Shown one piece after another: positions 42,385-56,690 of a DNA stretch of 64,000 nucleotides (position 1 is the stretch's first letter; each line of letters begins with the position of its first letter). Both the position numbers and the translations under genes were made by a program. The DNA comes from Glandiceps talaboti. Taxonomy: Eukaryota > Hemichordata > Enteropneusta > Spengelidae. The DNA lies in assembly GCF_964340395.1 (NCBI RefSeq), contig NC_135553.1:24866949-24930948 (forward strand), in the 5' to 3' direction. A model generated the notes under the pieces. It was given only the letters and a program-made list of their open reading frames with translations, was not told the origin of the DNA and searched no databases.

Positions 42385-44520
42385 GGTTTACCGGTTAAAA
42401 CTCGCCCAAATCAATTACCGGCTAAAGTTAACTCGCCTACATTACGTTGCATTACCTTACATCACATTACTCTAAACAATAAATCATACGATGTGGCGTT
42501 AAAGGTTAAATTATACAGGTCTGTTCATTGGCCTGCATTCGTTGAACAACTTTCTTGTTAGATTTTATCACCATATAACACCAATCAAAGTAATGACTTT
42601 CAGATGTAAATAACGAGAAGAAACATTGCGAGAGCAACCTGTCTTTTTTTGAGATTAGAAAATATCGGGTTTAAACATTACAACCAGGTGTACGTGTTAT
42701 CGTAGGAGTATACTTTGGCATGGAGTTTGCGCGAAGATTAGACAGCTTATTACACTGAAAGAAAAGCAAAGTGCTAAAAGGGGCTACTAGTTAGGAAAAT
42801 AGTTTACTCTGGAAACGAATAAATGTCACAGACAGAAGCATCGTAAATCGCCAATTTTCTTGACCGTGTGCCAATCTCAAAGTTTGTTTTTGCAAAAACC
42901 CATTCCGCTGTGTCCGAGAAATACGACACGTTTTAGACTCGTGAAATAAATCTAACCCTAAAATGCATTATTGGGATCGATGTGACTTCACCGATAAGAT
43001 CTCCACCATCATTATATACATTACAAGTCAATTATATTTTATACAACTACATGTTCAGTCTTGCTGGATCCCTAGCTGGTCTTTTTAAATCGATAGAGGC
43101 TGCTTCTGTCTCTAATTCGTCTGTTCAATTGGCTACATAGCATGGGATCGTGTCTCGAGGTCAATGCATGTCAGCGAGACCTTCTCAACGCAGTGTGATA
43201 GTTTCAAGTGCAAAGATTATCGTAAAAATCAAAAGAAGCACACGGCCTAAACAGTAAAAACGTCTACTAATTTGAAACTACATGGTTGCAACTTAAGACA
43301 TAAGTTTTTTTTTCCATTTTCATTCATACAGCGGTCATGACCTACGCCCCCACATTTTACAACAAGAGTAACAACAAACTGCGAAGGTCAAGAAAAAAAG
43401 GTTAGGGATTGGAAAGAAAACACCAAAAAACAACAGTGTAACGATGAGGAGATCATATTAAAGACACGAGTAGTCAGTCAACTCTTCAATAACAATACAT
43501 ATTTACTTTCTAATATTTGTAAATGGATTCAAAATCAACACTTTAAAGGTATAGTCTAGAATCCGCCAGCCGACTGAACCCGAGGGAACCTTTTAAGGGA
43601 CACTTAATATTTGAAGGAAAAAACACATGTATGGGCACCACTCCTCGTTTGTACAGTGTTTTAACTCTAGCTTTACCAGACATAAAGTATGAATCACATT
43701 CACAGACACATCCATCCACATCAGAACTTACATTAAGACTGAAGAATGTGACAAATATATTTCCATAAATCGTGAAGTCATACACAGACGACCAAATCTT
43801 TTAGGCGTGAAATAAGGTCTCAGCGCGAAATGAAATTGTAAAGCGCCACAAGGTTTGTGTAATGGGATATGGTGATTGTTGACTGCTAGTTTTTACACGC
43901 AGGTGTTCGGGTTTTGGCTTACTACTGCCTTGACTTGACCTCTAGTTGACATTATCTCTGTGCTTTGACAGAAGTTTATTAAAAACTATGAAACCCTCAG
44001 TGTCTACAATAAGACCAGTTTTCAAAAACATTTACTCAAAGTGATAAGTAAAGAGAACAATTTTGATTTTAGTTTTTAAAGGTTGACATATGTGAAAAAC
44101 GTTGCTGACGAAATAGGCATTTCTTTCAAAATAATATGGCGGGAAGCCGGGAGCTGGTGACGTTCGTACGTTAGAGATCGTTTGAGGTCTAAAGAATTTC
44201 TGGTTTGGTCAACTTCCATATACTCCTACAAATATGACTTTTCCCCTAAGTTTCAGTTCCATAGGGCTAAAAATATGGTAAATGCCATAAATTATTAATA
44301 ATAACAAATATAGTTATGCTATACGGTTATTTACGTTCATCAGAACTGCAAAACTTAACTTTTAAATAGTTGTTGTTACCCGACCAAGGGTTCTAATTAT
44401 TTGTGATCAACGTTTCTCAAAATGTTACTTATAAGTAATTAGCACACTTGGTCGTGTAACAAGAACTATTTATTAACATACGGTTGCTTTTCATCTTCTT
44501 TTTGAGTAAATGTGTTTCTA
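42385..44520. other. non-coding stretch, no gene recognised
   Basis: AT-rich unique sequence. An 80-codon minus-strand frame at 43543-43785 has no recognisable motif. Confidence 0.5.
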
Positions 44521-44606
44521 GATTAGTCTGGAGGCTTCGAAATCTCTTCTCTTGGGAGGAAGAGAGTCGAAGCCACGGATAGCCTCTAGACTACTTTTAG
44601 ATTTAG
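44521..44606. mobile_element. foldback hairpin, MITE-like
   Basis: Left arm GGCTTCGAAATCTCTTC and right arm GAAGAGAGTCGAAGCC pair across a 9-base loop. Outer segments AGTCTGGAGGCT and AGCCTCTAGACT also match, with one difference and a short bulge. Flanking CTAGATTAGT and CTACTTTTAG may be part of the element. A short palindromic non-autonomous transposon or its solo end is the likely origin. No terminal duplication was confirmed. Confidence 0.6.
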
Positions 44607-47289
44607 CTGAAGAAATCTGACCTGAAGTTTTTGTGTTTGACATCATAAATATATATTATAAGTTATGTATCAAATAAATTATATACATCTGACATCAAGT
44701 GTGCTGTAATAATGATGCAAAGGTGTCACTAATCCTATAAAATGTAATAAAACAGATTGTAAATTGAAAATCTAAGAATAAACCTGGTGGTCAAGTGAAA
44801 GACGGCTATACATACATACACATGTGAATTAATGAATATCGATAGAATATTGTATAGCCTTCAAAATTGGACAGTGTCCAAATCGGTCATCAACAAATTG
44901 TATTTGAAGAGAAATTTGAGGTTCTGCCTTTGGGTATGTGGGTTTCGTAACTACCCAGTGTTCCTTAAATAGCGACGTCAAAATACATTTTCAAGAACGA
45001 TTTGAGAAATGAGCTTCGTTTTGGCATCACTGTTATTATTTAGTTGCAAGTGATGTATGTTATTCACCTCTTGGAAGTAGCATTGGGTGATATGCCCCTG
45101 CTCACAAGCCACAGGAATCTCATTGCCAAGCTAATCCTAATAATATATTCAATATCCTATTACAAAAAAAATCGAGTATCCAGTTTTTTAAAACAAACAC
45201 ATACTTATGAGTTACAAAGTGACCCATGTCACTTCATGAATCAACAAGTTGCAATAAGTAGACGCACACATATATGTCCAAGATCTATGACACGTCCCAT
45301 TTAAAACAAAATACCCTGACGACTACAGTCATTTATATCCCCCTCCCATGTACCTATTCTAGTCCTTCTAAGTGTCTATTTATTATACTCAAAATAGGAA
45401 GTGTCTATGATAACTTGAATCCAACTACTTCAATCTTAATGTTCATTTTGTTTTATGTCAACACCACAACGTATAGAGTACTGTCTAACTGGTACAACCA
45501 CATTGAGATGCTGCCCAATCAAAGAATCGGCGGCAATGCAAAGTATGTGTACATGGAATCACAGTTCACTGTAGCAACATTTTACTGTATATAGTGGTGG
45601 AATATTAGCTTGAAATGTGTTTCTTGACATACCATAATCGTCATGATTCTACTGCATCAAAATGGCGGCAAAGGTTAACTATATCATGGTGGATCATACT
45701 CGAGTTGTGGTTCTAAGCAAGAAATATGTGCATGGGTCTGAATCATAAGTCAGTGTCTAAAAAAAAATTCAAAGGAATGCTGTAGGCGGACAAACTGGGA
45801 CAATAGCAAAGACAAACGTTTTTATACTCAATAAACTGAATTGTAAGTGTTGAGGCTAAAATTTATCTTGGTCGAAGATGTCAATGGGATGGGAGTAAAG
45901 GTTTAGTTAAAATATATTACAAATATAAAGAAACTAAAATTGCTTGTCGTTGACGGAATGGACACGATCAACAGTGTTTATATATATGTATTTTAACAGT
46001 GATTATGAATGACGAGCACCTGCCTTTCGTCAAAATAATTTCGAAATACATTTTTTTTATACAGACAGACGAACAAATACATTTTGAAGGGTATGAGTAT
46101 GCTAAGAAGAATTCCTATACAGTATGGTCCTGGGAGTATGGTGTGTGGCCGTAGTTAGTCATTGTTATACACCAGCCAAGGGATTTTAAAGGACAAAATA
46201 CAAACAAACACAGACAAAAAAGTACCCCCTAGTGTCTTTTTAAGCAACGCATTGACACAATGTGTGGGATTCAGCAACTTTGTTAAAGCACGTCCTGTAA
46301 CCATTACCATCTTACTTTGCACTAAAATTCACTATCACTCGTTTACACCGACCAAACAAGACACAGAGAGCCAACAACGGCAAGACAAACTAAAACCAAC
46401 AGAGACTTTGTCCCAGTATTGTCAAACTCGGCTTGCATGGCAGAGAAAAGAGTGTGTGTACAACCATGATTCAGATAACAACGTGATATTTGAAACTGCC
46501 TTTTAGGTTTGATAGCTTAGCCACCAATAATGGCGATACAAAGACAACCATATGCAAGGTAGTTGTAGGCTTTGTGTTCCAAACAGTCGGCCATGACCCC
46601 AGAGGTGAGTGCAACGGTAACCGATAGGACATCAGCAAACTACGCACACACCTTGTCAGCCAGAAAATCTTAGTCAACAGAGTCAATACTTTTAAGTCAT
46701 AATGCTATGCACATACTATGAAATATTTAATTTAAGTTGAGTTACAAAAAGACGTGGTATAGAATGTCTAAACGTTTGTCAGGACAAGTCTGACGGACAG
46801 TTACTCTACTGTTCCGTGTTACTGAAGTGTGTATGCTTAACTTGGAAATGATTTGATGCGAAGGTAAACTCTTAACATCAGAGTGACGTTTAATACACAT
46901 ATCTTTTAGCTAGACCAAGCTGTGGTTAAAATATAGCCATTACGTCTCTTTACCATTGGTGTGAAAAGGAGATATAAAACCATAAAAAACAAACATCCAG
47001 ACACAAATGAATTGTGTATGAAGCAGACAACAACAGAGCACGAAGTAAAGATTGACGGCTCAAACGTAGACGTGTCTACTTCCAACGTCTATGGTTCAAA
47101 TGAAGACATGAATACTATCACACACTGACGCCGCGGGACCCGTTTGAGGTGTAAGGGTAAATTACATGCACAGGAGCATGTATCGATTTTATATCCCTCG
47201 ACTCGACGCCAAGTTACATTGAATTAAATTGAACTGAGTCCAAATTTAAATTTTCTCGTGTAAATAATTGTCACTGTCTCTCTCTGATT
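44607..47289. other. non-coding stretch, no gene recognised
   Basis: About 2.7 kb. Two frames of 106 and 114 codons (45274-45594 and 46162-46506, plus) are the longest but have no motif, no conserved feature I know and no clear splice or promoter context. Confidence 0.45.
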
Positions 47290-47554
<265 letters not shown>

Positions 47555-49845
47555 TGTCTCTTCAATAAGTTACATATTATCTACTCCTCTCCTACTTGAC
47601 TTATTCTTTCTGATTTCAATAACGATCTTTTTTATAACTAATTTAGATTTCATGGTCTTAAAGGATCAGATACGAATGGCATTGACAAGCTGGGTTTGGC
47701 TTTGTGTGTGAAACATTGATTAAACTGGACTATGCAGTATTTTGGGTATATGTGTAGTCTGTGTGGATAACTTAGTAGGACTAGGTTACCATTTTATGTT
47801 AGCTGTACCCTAAGTACTGCGTGTCAGCTCAAACCAAATCTATTACAGTGATCTGAGGTGGCATATATTGAAAAACATAAATAAAGTAATATTCTGTCCG
47901 TTAGGTGGGCAAATCATCAGACTCAAATCCTGACTCGCTCAGAGAGGTCGACATCTTCATTTAGAGGACAAAACGGCCAAAAATGGCTGCTACCATAAGA
48001 CAGAGAACAAGTCTCAAGATATCCATTTCCCAGGAAATGAACTGGTGACCTCTCCCTTTCTTTAGATTTGTACTCGCACCTTGACATGGTAAAAAAAAAA
48101 CGTGTAGTACTAGTAAAGGCATCAAACCAGTTTCGATCAGTGCCGATCGTTCGTCAAGATTGTTCAGAGGCACACTATCTTTTCAAATCGGCCTTTTAAG
48201 TTTTTGGAGCAACCAAAATGACAAACAATGAAACCTCACCACGAGGTCTCGTAGTCTGCACAACTTTAGTAAACATTTGGCTGTTTAACCCCCGGCATCA
48301 AGTCTAAGATTGCAGTGATCTGTGTATATAACTCACGTACACAATTTAACAATTGGACGTAGAAGCCGACCAACTTCGTCAGAAAACTTTTGAATTTAAG
48401 GGCTTGGGAGGGAGTACAATATATACATCACATATTTGATCAAACCACAAGGAAAATTATAAATGTAGAAATGGCCGTCGTTGGCACGTCTGATTCTGCA
48501 CTCCATAATTCATTGCAAGAGAAAGTGTATTCCAAGTAGAGTCGAGGTCTTTTGTTCAGTAACTACCAATTACACCGCTGAATAAAACTGTACAGGTCAA
48601 CGCATTGTGTGTTTATAATGACTATGTGTATGATTCTATGGGCACGAACAAGTTAATGTGAATCAATGGCGACGATATAAGGCAACAGGTAGTCGTAAAG
48701 ACCTTGGGGCAAATTAATGACCTGTATTACGAGTATGTCACTTCTTTCTGTGTTGGCTGGCTCGGTAATTGAAGGAAAGAGCATACACCTCATGTAAATT
48801 GGCGACTCAACACCGCATGCAAGAGTTTACCCAGGTATGGCCACATTTCTGACCTGTATAATTAAAACGTGCATTTCAGCATGTTCACCTGGTCCTCCAT
48901 GTCTGTATAGGGTCACGTTATCATTTGTTCATGATTTTTATAGCGATTTGAACAAGCCAGGAAGCGAACTCAGTGTTTTTATGCATCCCCGACCAGTACG
49001 CATTTCAACATAAGGTTGTCAGAGTTTGAATTAAAAAATCCCCACTGACGGTTAGCTTTCAAGGCCAGCCATTCGTGTCTGGGGTAATTTATACCAATGA
49101 CAGAGTGGTTGTACAGCGTTGGCTTTACTGTCCACTTCTATGCACGTACTGCAGCGTCAGGAATAATTCTCATAGACGCTATGGAGATTCTTGGTAGAGA
49201 CATGCCGGTAAAACAACACACTGTCACAGAATGGGTACCTCCCCTTCCCACACAGTACCCCTACGTATTCATGGCACTGATAATTTAATTTCCTATTAAA
49301 GTTAAATTGTGATACCTTCAAGTTGGAATATAAATTTGGAGTAACTAAGACACCAATCAGTGTTTTCCTTCGAACAATTTATGATGAAAATACGAAAGAA
49401 AGCTAATATGTTAATCATCATTCAAACATGAAATTTTAAATTGATTATAAAGAAGTGAGAACGTACGACTTAACTAGTTAAGCCTCCACGTGCACTGTAC
49501 AACGGTCACATGTTGACTTTGCAGACCACACACACTTGGACAGATGATTTTTATATCAGCCATAATTTGACGTCTTCAACCCTGGCAGAAAGTTTTCCCC
49601 CAAAGGCAAAGACAGGAAAGTGACTGCCCAAACTTGCAACAAGACGAAAAGGATTGAAAAGGTCCCCAGTGGATATTAACTGGACTCCCTAAGATTGTAG
49701 AACTTCAAAGCCTGATTATACTGCTATATTCAGGAATTTATTCCCCCAAATCTATTAGATAGTAGTAAGCTTACATCCGTTGCCATCATATTGGGTGTAA
49801 GTATCCTCACACTGTAGGAAGGGGGGGGGGGGGGCGTCTTTTCGA
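47555..49845. other. non-coding stretch, no gene recognised
   Basis: Unique-looking sequence with no supported exon. A G-homopolymer lies at about 49818-49834. Confidence 0.5.
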
Positions 49846-50320
49846 TTTAAGCAACTTTGAAGTTGTTTGAGAAATAAAGTTAAATGCACATTTAGGCAAT
49901 TTTCAGGTTGATGGAGAAATAAAGTTAAAGACACTCGAGAGGTAACTTTCAGGTTGGTGAGAAGTCAAGTTAAAGACACACTCCAGACAACTTTCAAGTT
50001 GGTTACGAATCAAGTAAATGGCAAACTTTGGAACTTTCAGGTTGGTAGAGAAATCAAGTTAAAGGCACACTCTAGGCAACTTTCAAGCTGGCTGAGAAAT
50101 TAAGTTAAAGGCACACTCTAGGTAACTTTCAAGTTGGTGGAGAAACCAAGTTAAGGGCACACTATAACTGGCTGGGAGAACTCAAGTCAAAAGGCAAACT
50201 TTTGGCAAATTTCAATTTAGTGGAGAAATCAAATTAAAGGTACACTCTCGGCAAATTTCAAGTTAATGAAGAAATCAAGTTAAAGGCACACTCTAGGTAA
50301 CTTTCAAGTTGATCCAGAAA
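49846..50320. repeat. 46-bp degenerate tandem array, left part
   Basis: About ten copies of a roughly 46-bp unit with AAGTTAAAGGCACACTCTAG, CAACTTTCAAGTTGGT and GGAGAAATC. Copies diverge by substitutions and indels, so the array is older than the 33-bp one. Confidence 0.9.
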
Positions 50321-50700
50321 AATATTTTTGGAATTAAAGATTTTTGACCAAAGATACACATTTGTATACCCAATTTGCATATCGCTGATGGGATCATCAT
50401 GTCATGAACAATTCTTAATCTAAACACATTTAAGAACGTGCCAACCAAATTTCAGACCGATCTGCCAAGGTTTTTTTTGACTAAAAATCACATTTTCTGT
50501 CCCAAATTACACACCGGTGGTAAGATCATTTTGATTTGAACAATTTCCCAACTACACACCCAAGGTAATATACCCACCAAATAGCATGGCAATCGGTCAG
50601 GCGGTTGTTGGCAATATGTTGTGACAGACAGAGAGACAGAGAGACAGAGAGACACCTTGCCATGCCAAAAGTACTACTGAACCTTATAAGTTCAGTGGTG
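50321..50700. mobile_element. SINE/MITE-like element inserted in the 46-bp array
   Basis: About 380 bp with no relation to the array lies between two of its copies. It has an ATTTGCAT octamer (50373-50380), CCAACCAAATTTCAGACCGA, then a (GAGACA) run near 50625-50655 and ends with TTATAAGTTCAGTGGTGCC. The order octamer, CCAAATTTCAG and CAGA-type run is shared with the element at 56399-56680. No open frame, so it is non-autonomous if mobile. Confidence 0.6.
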
Positions 50701-50945
50701 CCAAACAAGTTAAAGGCACACTCTAGGTAACTGTCAACTTGATGGAGAAGTCAATTTAACAGCAAACTTTGGCAACTTCCAAGTTGATAGAGTAATCAAG
50801 GTAAAGATACATTTAGGCAGTTTTCAGGCTGATAGAGAAATCAAATTAGAGGCAAACTTCGACAACTTTCGTGCTGGCGGAGAAATTAAGTTAAAGCACA
50901 CTCCAGGCAACTGTCACGTTGGTGGAGAAGTCAAGTAACAGGCAC
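50701..50945. repeat. 46-bp degenerate tandem array, right part
   Basis: About five further copies of the same unit as 49846-50320, resuming with AAGTTAAAGGCACACTCTAG right after the inserted element. Confidence 0.9.
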
Positions 50946-53900
50946 ACTTTACATAACAACGTAACGTTTCTTTTTAGAGCGGACATAATAGAGAAGCCAA
51001 GGTAATCCTAAAGTGTACATCAACTCGAAAAAACAGTAATAAGATATTAGAAGAGGATACTCTACACCACTATTCGACTATTAATGTCGGCCATTTTGTG
51101 TTCACCTACACACATTTAACTTATAATCATTTTGCAATGATTAATTTTCTGAATACATGATATGTACATTCATGAGTACAACTACTTTACAGGTAGTGTA
51201 GTTGCTTGTTTACAAATATTTTTCCTAAATGTCAACTGATATAAATAAAAGAATCCCTGAGCAGACACATTGAAAGTGAATCTCCATATCATGTGTTATC
51301 ACACTAATGGAGACCCGGGAATGGAGATTACGATATATGTTAGTTGAGAAAGTCATAGTTCTTTAATTTTTGGATTGTTTTCACAACATCTCACGGTACA
51401 GTCTAAACTTTAGGACTTTTTCAATTAGTTTCTTCAAATTATTATGGAAATTCGGTATGAACAGACCGTTATCAAAGGTAGTCATAATATCGTCTGATAA
51501 AGTTTTCGAAAGTTCCTCTTGTTTCATACCAATTTTAAAAAAAAGTTTTTAGTGGTTGGTGGATTTAAGTTGTTGGGATAAAGTAGGCGATGTAGCGGTA
51601 TCACAAAAAGATGGATTCTGCGATGTACTATGGATCATCGATGCTCATTTTGTCTTCAAGGTGAAATTGTCTACCACTGGGTTTGTTTTATCGATCTCAC
51701 GTTGTGGTGGCTTATGTCTGCTACTGGGCTGTCTCGATATGGAGGATAAGGTAAAGTATACGTTTGCATCAGACTATAGTGTGAACGTGGTCCAATCTTT
51801 CTCATCGCTCTTGAGGGATTTCCATGGCTACCAGGCTGACTTAAAACAACAAATACTATGCAAGAGTAAGATAGAGATTGTGTTACACCTCTTATCAAGT
51901 AACACAGAGGTTAGACCGTCAACTGTGAAAAAGTGCTGAGCTATGACCCACTTTAGGAGAAGCAACGGCTCTTGACCACTATTGATTACAAGAAGAAGTG
52001 CGAAAACTCTCGTCATAAGCAGCGCCAGTTGTAAGATATCACCACATTCATCAAATAAGCTGTCACCTTCGCTTTTATACGCTAAGCTGAAAAATGAAGA
52101 AAAAATACACATGGTTTTCAATGGGCGTGCAAACATTGTGTGGGGGGCAAACTCTGCACAAGTGATTCTTGTGACATCATTGTAATGTCTTTCATGATCT
52201 TATTCTGGTAAACTTGGAACAAAGACATATCATCGGTAATTCCTCATGCGAGAATACTCCAACAGGCAATGAGGATCCTTAAGGACATGCGCAATACAAT
52301 GATAGACCAAATATTGATCTTATGAAAGATCCCTCAACAAACCATTAAATGTGAATGTGACTGGCAGTGTAGGCTCTCCGTCCACTCATGAACAGGATAA
52401 CTTGAAGAAGCTGTCAGAAGCAACGAACGCTACAATGAATTCGTATACACTCCACTTAATGGTGTATTTGTATGGGGGTCTAATTTATCAAAGGGCACAA
52501 TTAAACCTACAGAAATTTTTACGTGCTGTAACACGGCATTTCATTTTTCCGTCGAACGCGATTTTTGTCCCGAGATTTTTTTCCCTTTGCCAAAGTTTAT
52601 TCTTGTATAATGAGGGTCGTGGCTAGGCGTGGTACAATATTTACTTTCGTATTTCAGTCTACTTCTCTGTAAATAGTCATGTAGTAGTTTTGATACGAAT
52701 AAGTCGAGTTAGTGCGAATAGACTAGATTGTCATCAATGAGGACCCCTCAAAAGGTGTCTCGTGGTCCACACATGTGTCTACAGGTAATAAGGTTTCTCC
52801 CTGACCTGGAGGTTATTAGAGTATTATTAGAACGTTGTTGGCTACAACTTCATCTGCCAGTGACCCCGTAATTGTAGTTGGTCTGGACTTTCTTTGCACA
52901 GAGAAAGTTGGAGAGTAACGTGACAGACCATTAATTTTACTTTTTAAAACTGCCATTATTTGTTTACGGCTTCCCTATTGGCCAACGACTCAGTACATGC
53001 ATGTAAAACAGTGATTAGTACATGACTAATATGTATACCAGTTTCAAAGAGTTGGGTATCTTTATATAAACTTTGAACCTGTGAAGGCCGACTTTTACAT
53101 TTTATATTTCTTTCTTTCTCACAAGAAATCACTAATACCGAACCGATATAAATAACAAGTATCTTTCCAAAAAAAAGGAAAGAAATTGCGTTCATTTGTT
53201 TGTGGTAAAGTGAATATCGGCATTTGAGATTTGAACTTCTCGTTACTCGAAATCTACGGTGTCTTAGTTTGATACCGTTTTCCACGCCATCGAATCTTTG
53301 TCAATCCCTGCCTCCTTGCTGTCCATTTTCTTGGGTAAAACGATAGAATGTCACTGGCAGGACTAGCGGTCACAAAAGTATACAGTCACTTGCTATTTGC
53401 TGCTACTTCATTTTTCCAGACCCTTTCTTTTCTTTTCTTTTCTTTTCGTTTCGTTCTTTCTTTCTCTTCTCGTCGTCTTTTGATTAGGTACACCGGGCCA
53501 TGACGTTCTTTTACTTGTCCTAATAAAGTCAATTTCTTTGTTCGCAAGGAGTCGCTGCTCCTTGTTAAATGACCCAAAGACATACTACACCAAAACGTAA
53601 ATTCTGACTGATTCATCATTTTATATCCACTTCTGCAGTCTTTTTGTTTCTTGAATATCATTTTCACGTGCACAACTCACCTAAAATTTAACGACACAAC
53701 ATTGACAACTCGTAGAGCTAGCCATTAAAAATTCAAGCTACATAATATATTTTCAGGTTGATGACGCCTCGGGCTATAGGGGGCGGCGTTCTAAACTTTC
53801 CATCGGGACGTTATCGCCAAGCAAGCTGATGTATGCTTACACAAGAATGGGTACCATAAATACGTCAACTCATCCATGGCACTGTTATAACCATTCAACT

Positions 53901-55809
53901 TTAATATGCGTTATAAACATGACTTTTGCGTAGTAGGTAAAATTGATTAATAACGACTTGTAGCCTGGTACAAATCTGATCATGTCCAACACTCCATCAC
54001 AGCACACAGAAACACGACATACATGAAATTTTAAGGTAAAACTAAGAGCAGCAATACGAATTGGGGTTATCATTACTTTTGTCTTTCCGAAGACCTTGTA
54101 TCGAATAGATAACACAAATATTTAGCGGCCTAACTATATCAATGATGCTGTCGTCATCTTTTCTCAAGTACACCAATATTTGAAAATTATTATTTAAACA
54201 ACTCTGTTCAAACCAAATTGTACACGCTTGGGTATACGCTCACTTTGAGTTCTGTCTGACAATTCGAATTCATCCCTTGCCCAGAGAAATGTCTTGGCGT
54301 TACTACATCTAAAGAAGTGTAGAGAGCTTCTTTGGATAGTAACATCAAGAAAAGTCTCTGGGCTATATACATCTCAGACACTGTCAGCCATTTTACGTCC
54401 CTTACTTGCACAGCATGGATTGCAAACTAAGTCTACCCTTTCTAATATCACTTGTTGCACAGTAGCTTGTGTGGGACCCTTGGAAATAAATAGGTTCGGA
54501 AAAAAAACCTAAAATTCGTCATGGATAATTTCCTCTACCGGGCATTGCCTGGCCATTTATTACAACTATACAAACACACACACCAAAATGCACGTACCCA
54601 CGGCTCCAAAGCGTTACAGATTGCCATTAATAATGACACCCTATTCACTTATGAGGTATGAGAGTGTGATACAGTACGCCATTCACAACACCTAATACTT
54701 TGTTTTACTCGGCAATGTTTCCCAATAAACTGTACGGGGTGGAGGCTTAACGTTGTCTCAGTAATTGGAGGTACGGTACAAAGGTCCCGATAGTGCAGTG
54801 ACCCCGACATGCTGCCATATTTATCATCCAGAATTATCGTGCTCATATTACTGGATGAACAAACGTAACCAGTGCATAGACCAGTTTCTATTCTGTTTTA
54901 TTATGTTCTTTGTTTTTTTCTTTGACTGGGATGGGTGGGACTCAAAACGCAAACGACGTCACTATGAAAGCAGAGTACTTTTATTGTACTCTCCGTTCTA
55001 CGTCTACAACGTAAATCTTCACTGTCATTGTCGTGTTCTATTGTTTCTTTACACTCTACAGGGTTATACGAGTTACTACAAAACGAGTGGAAATAAGAAG
55101 ATCCGGTGAACCTGAACTAAACAGCCGGCCATAGCCAAAAATATTGAACAATATCGGTTATTTTTGTTGATGAAAATGCCAGTGTTACTACTATACATCA
55201 ATTCTTTATACCTTTATTGGCCAAAACATTCTGCACACAGATATGGTTATCGGACTTCACATACACTTTTCCATTCCTAACATTTCAAAATCAGCCACAT
55301 TTTCCGTCTTTTCTCGACTTTCGTCTATGTAATTTCTTTACTTTGAACACGATTTGGTGAATTGTTCACGATAAACCGGTCACCATTATATCCACACATC
55401 TACTGTTTGTATCTTGACATGTATAGTGTGCTTTTAATACCAGTATGTAAATCCGGCAGTCATTTGATGATCAATGTTTGAAACAAAAATTAGTATAATA
55501 TTGTATTTTTTCGTCGCATAAAATTTATAATCCCAACTTTCGGTATGTTTCACATGATTAGTTTGCTTGATTGGACGAACGCGATAAGTGAATGAGGACT
55601 CGGGCCTCAGGATAGATGAGTTCAATCGAGGTCACTACTCGCGTTCTGACGATTTCTTTCATGTCGGAATAAGTGCACCCGATTTCAAAAAGAATAAGCA
55701 ATGAAACCATCTACTTACTAACAGATGAGACTAAATCAGTATTGAATTTTCAAGGACCCAGTAACTACACATACTAAGTGGTTGAGCTCTGCATAACTTT
55801 ACCCCAAAT
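50946..55809. other. non-coding stretch with an unassigned open frame
   Basis: About 4.9 kb. The longest plus-strand frame, 51556-51939 (127 codons), and neighbours at 51982 and 52351 lie close together but match nothing I know, and the minus strand is also fairly open. A decayed element is possible. A pyrimidine-rich CTTTT tract lies at 53427-53470. Confidence 0.4.
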
Positions 55810-56350
55810 CGTAAGGGAATCATTAAAGGTAAAATCATTAAAGGTAAAAGGTGTATCAACAAAGTTCATAGGACAGGTGCGTATTATTATGGTTGATATA
55901 TGTACTATATTATAATATTATATGAAATTTGAAGCTTGAATTTTTAAGATACAGCCTAGTTACCTAAAATCGTTAATTATGCAAATTTTTCATTAAAACC
56001 GTAAGCTATATCAACATCTTATAGGACGGACCCGCTTTGTTATTGTTAACATTATGTACTAAATGATATTGAAATTCAAGAATACATTCTTAAGATACTA
56101 GTATATCCTAATTACTGAAAATAAGTAATTATGCAAATTAATCATTAACACTGTAAGGTACATCAATAAATTTTATAGGGCGTATGGACTTTGTTATGTT
56201 TAATTTATGTAGTAAATTATATTGGAATTGAAGTATGGTTTCTTAAGATATAACCTCATTACCGAAAATAATTAATTATGCAAATTATTCATTAACGCTG
56301 GAAGGTACATCAACAAATTTTATAGGACATACACAATTTGTTATGTTTGT
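55810..56350. repeat. about 150-bp tandem repeat with ATGCAAAT octamers
   Basis: About four diverged copies share GTATATCAACAAATTTTATA-like, GGACATAC, TTTGTTATG, TTCTTAAGATA and AATTATGCAAATT segments. Octamers ATGCAAAT lie at 55979, 56131 and 56278, spaced by 152 and 147 bases. The last unit runs into the element below, whose octamer is at 56399. Confidence 0.85.
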
Positions 56351-56690
56351 TATGTAACCAGGCACAATTTGCAGTCTCGAGATATTGATTTCATTGATAT
56401 GCAAATTTCTCTAATTAACATAAACAGATCTCGCTCAAGAACTAATCAAGGCTAGCCATTACCCCAAACATTGTGTGTACCAAATTTCAGTATAATTGAG
56501 CCAACCGTTTTTAAGAAAATGATGACACAGACAGACAGACACACACACACACACACTCACATACATACAGAGGGATGTAAAAATGCTTATAATAGTTGTG
56601 TACTACGTAGATCCCGAACTAGGTCATATATTTGTGGACTAAACAGTGTCCCTAGAGACGTTTTATCGATTATATCTGATTGATGAAGAA
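56351..56690. mobile_element. SINE/MITE-like element with CAGA/CA run
   Basis: It contains ATGCAAAT (56399-56406), TGTACCAAATTTCAGTATAA, AACCGTTTTTAAGAAAATGA, then a CAGACAGACACACA run and a unique 3' part. The layout matches the element at 50321-50700. No open frame. Probably a dispersed non-autonomous repeat, with the upstream 150-bp copies as its own internal repeats. Confidence 0.55.

Noticed and set aside
47900-47960. Possible tRNA-like segment around GGTGGGCAAATCATCAGACTC
   Set aside because: No matching stems. The resemblance is limited to a few bases.
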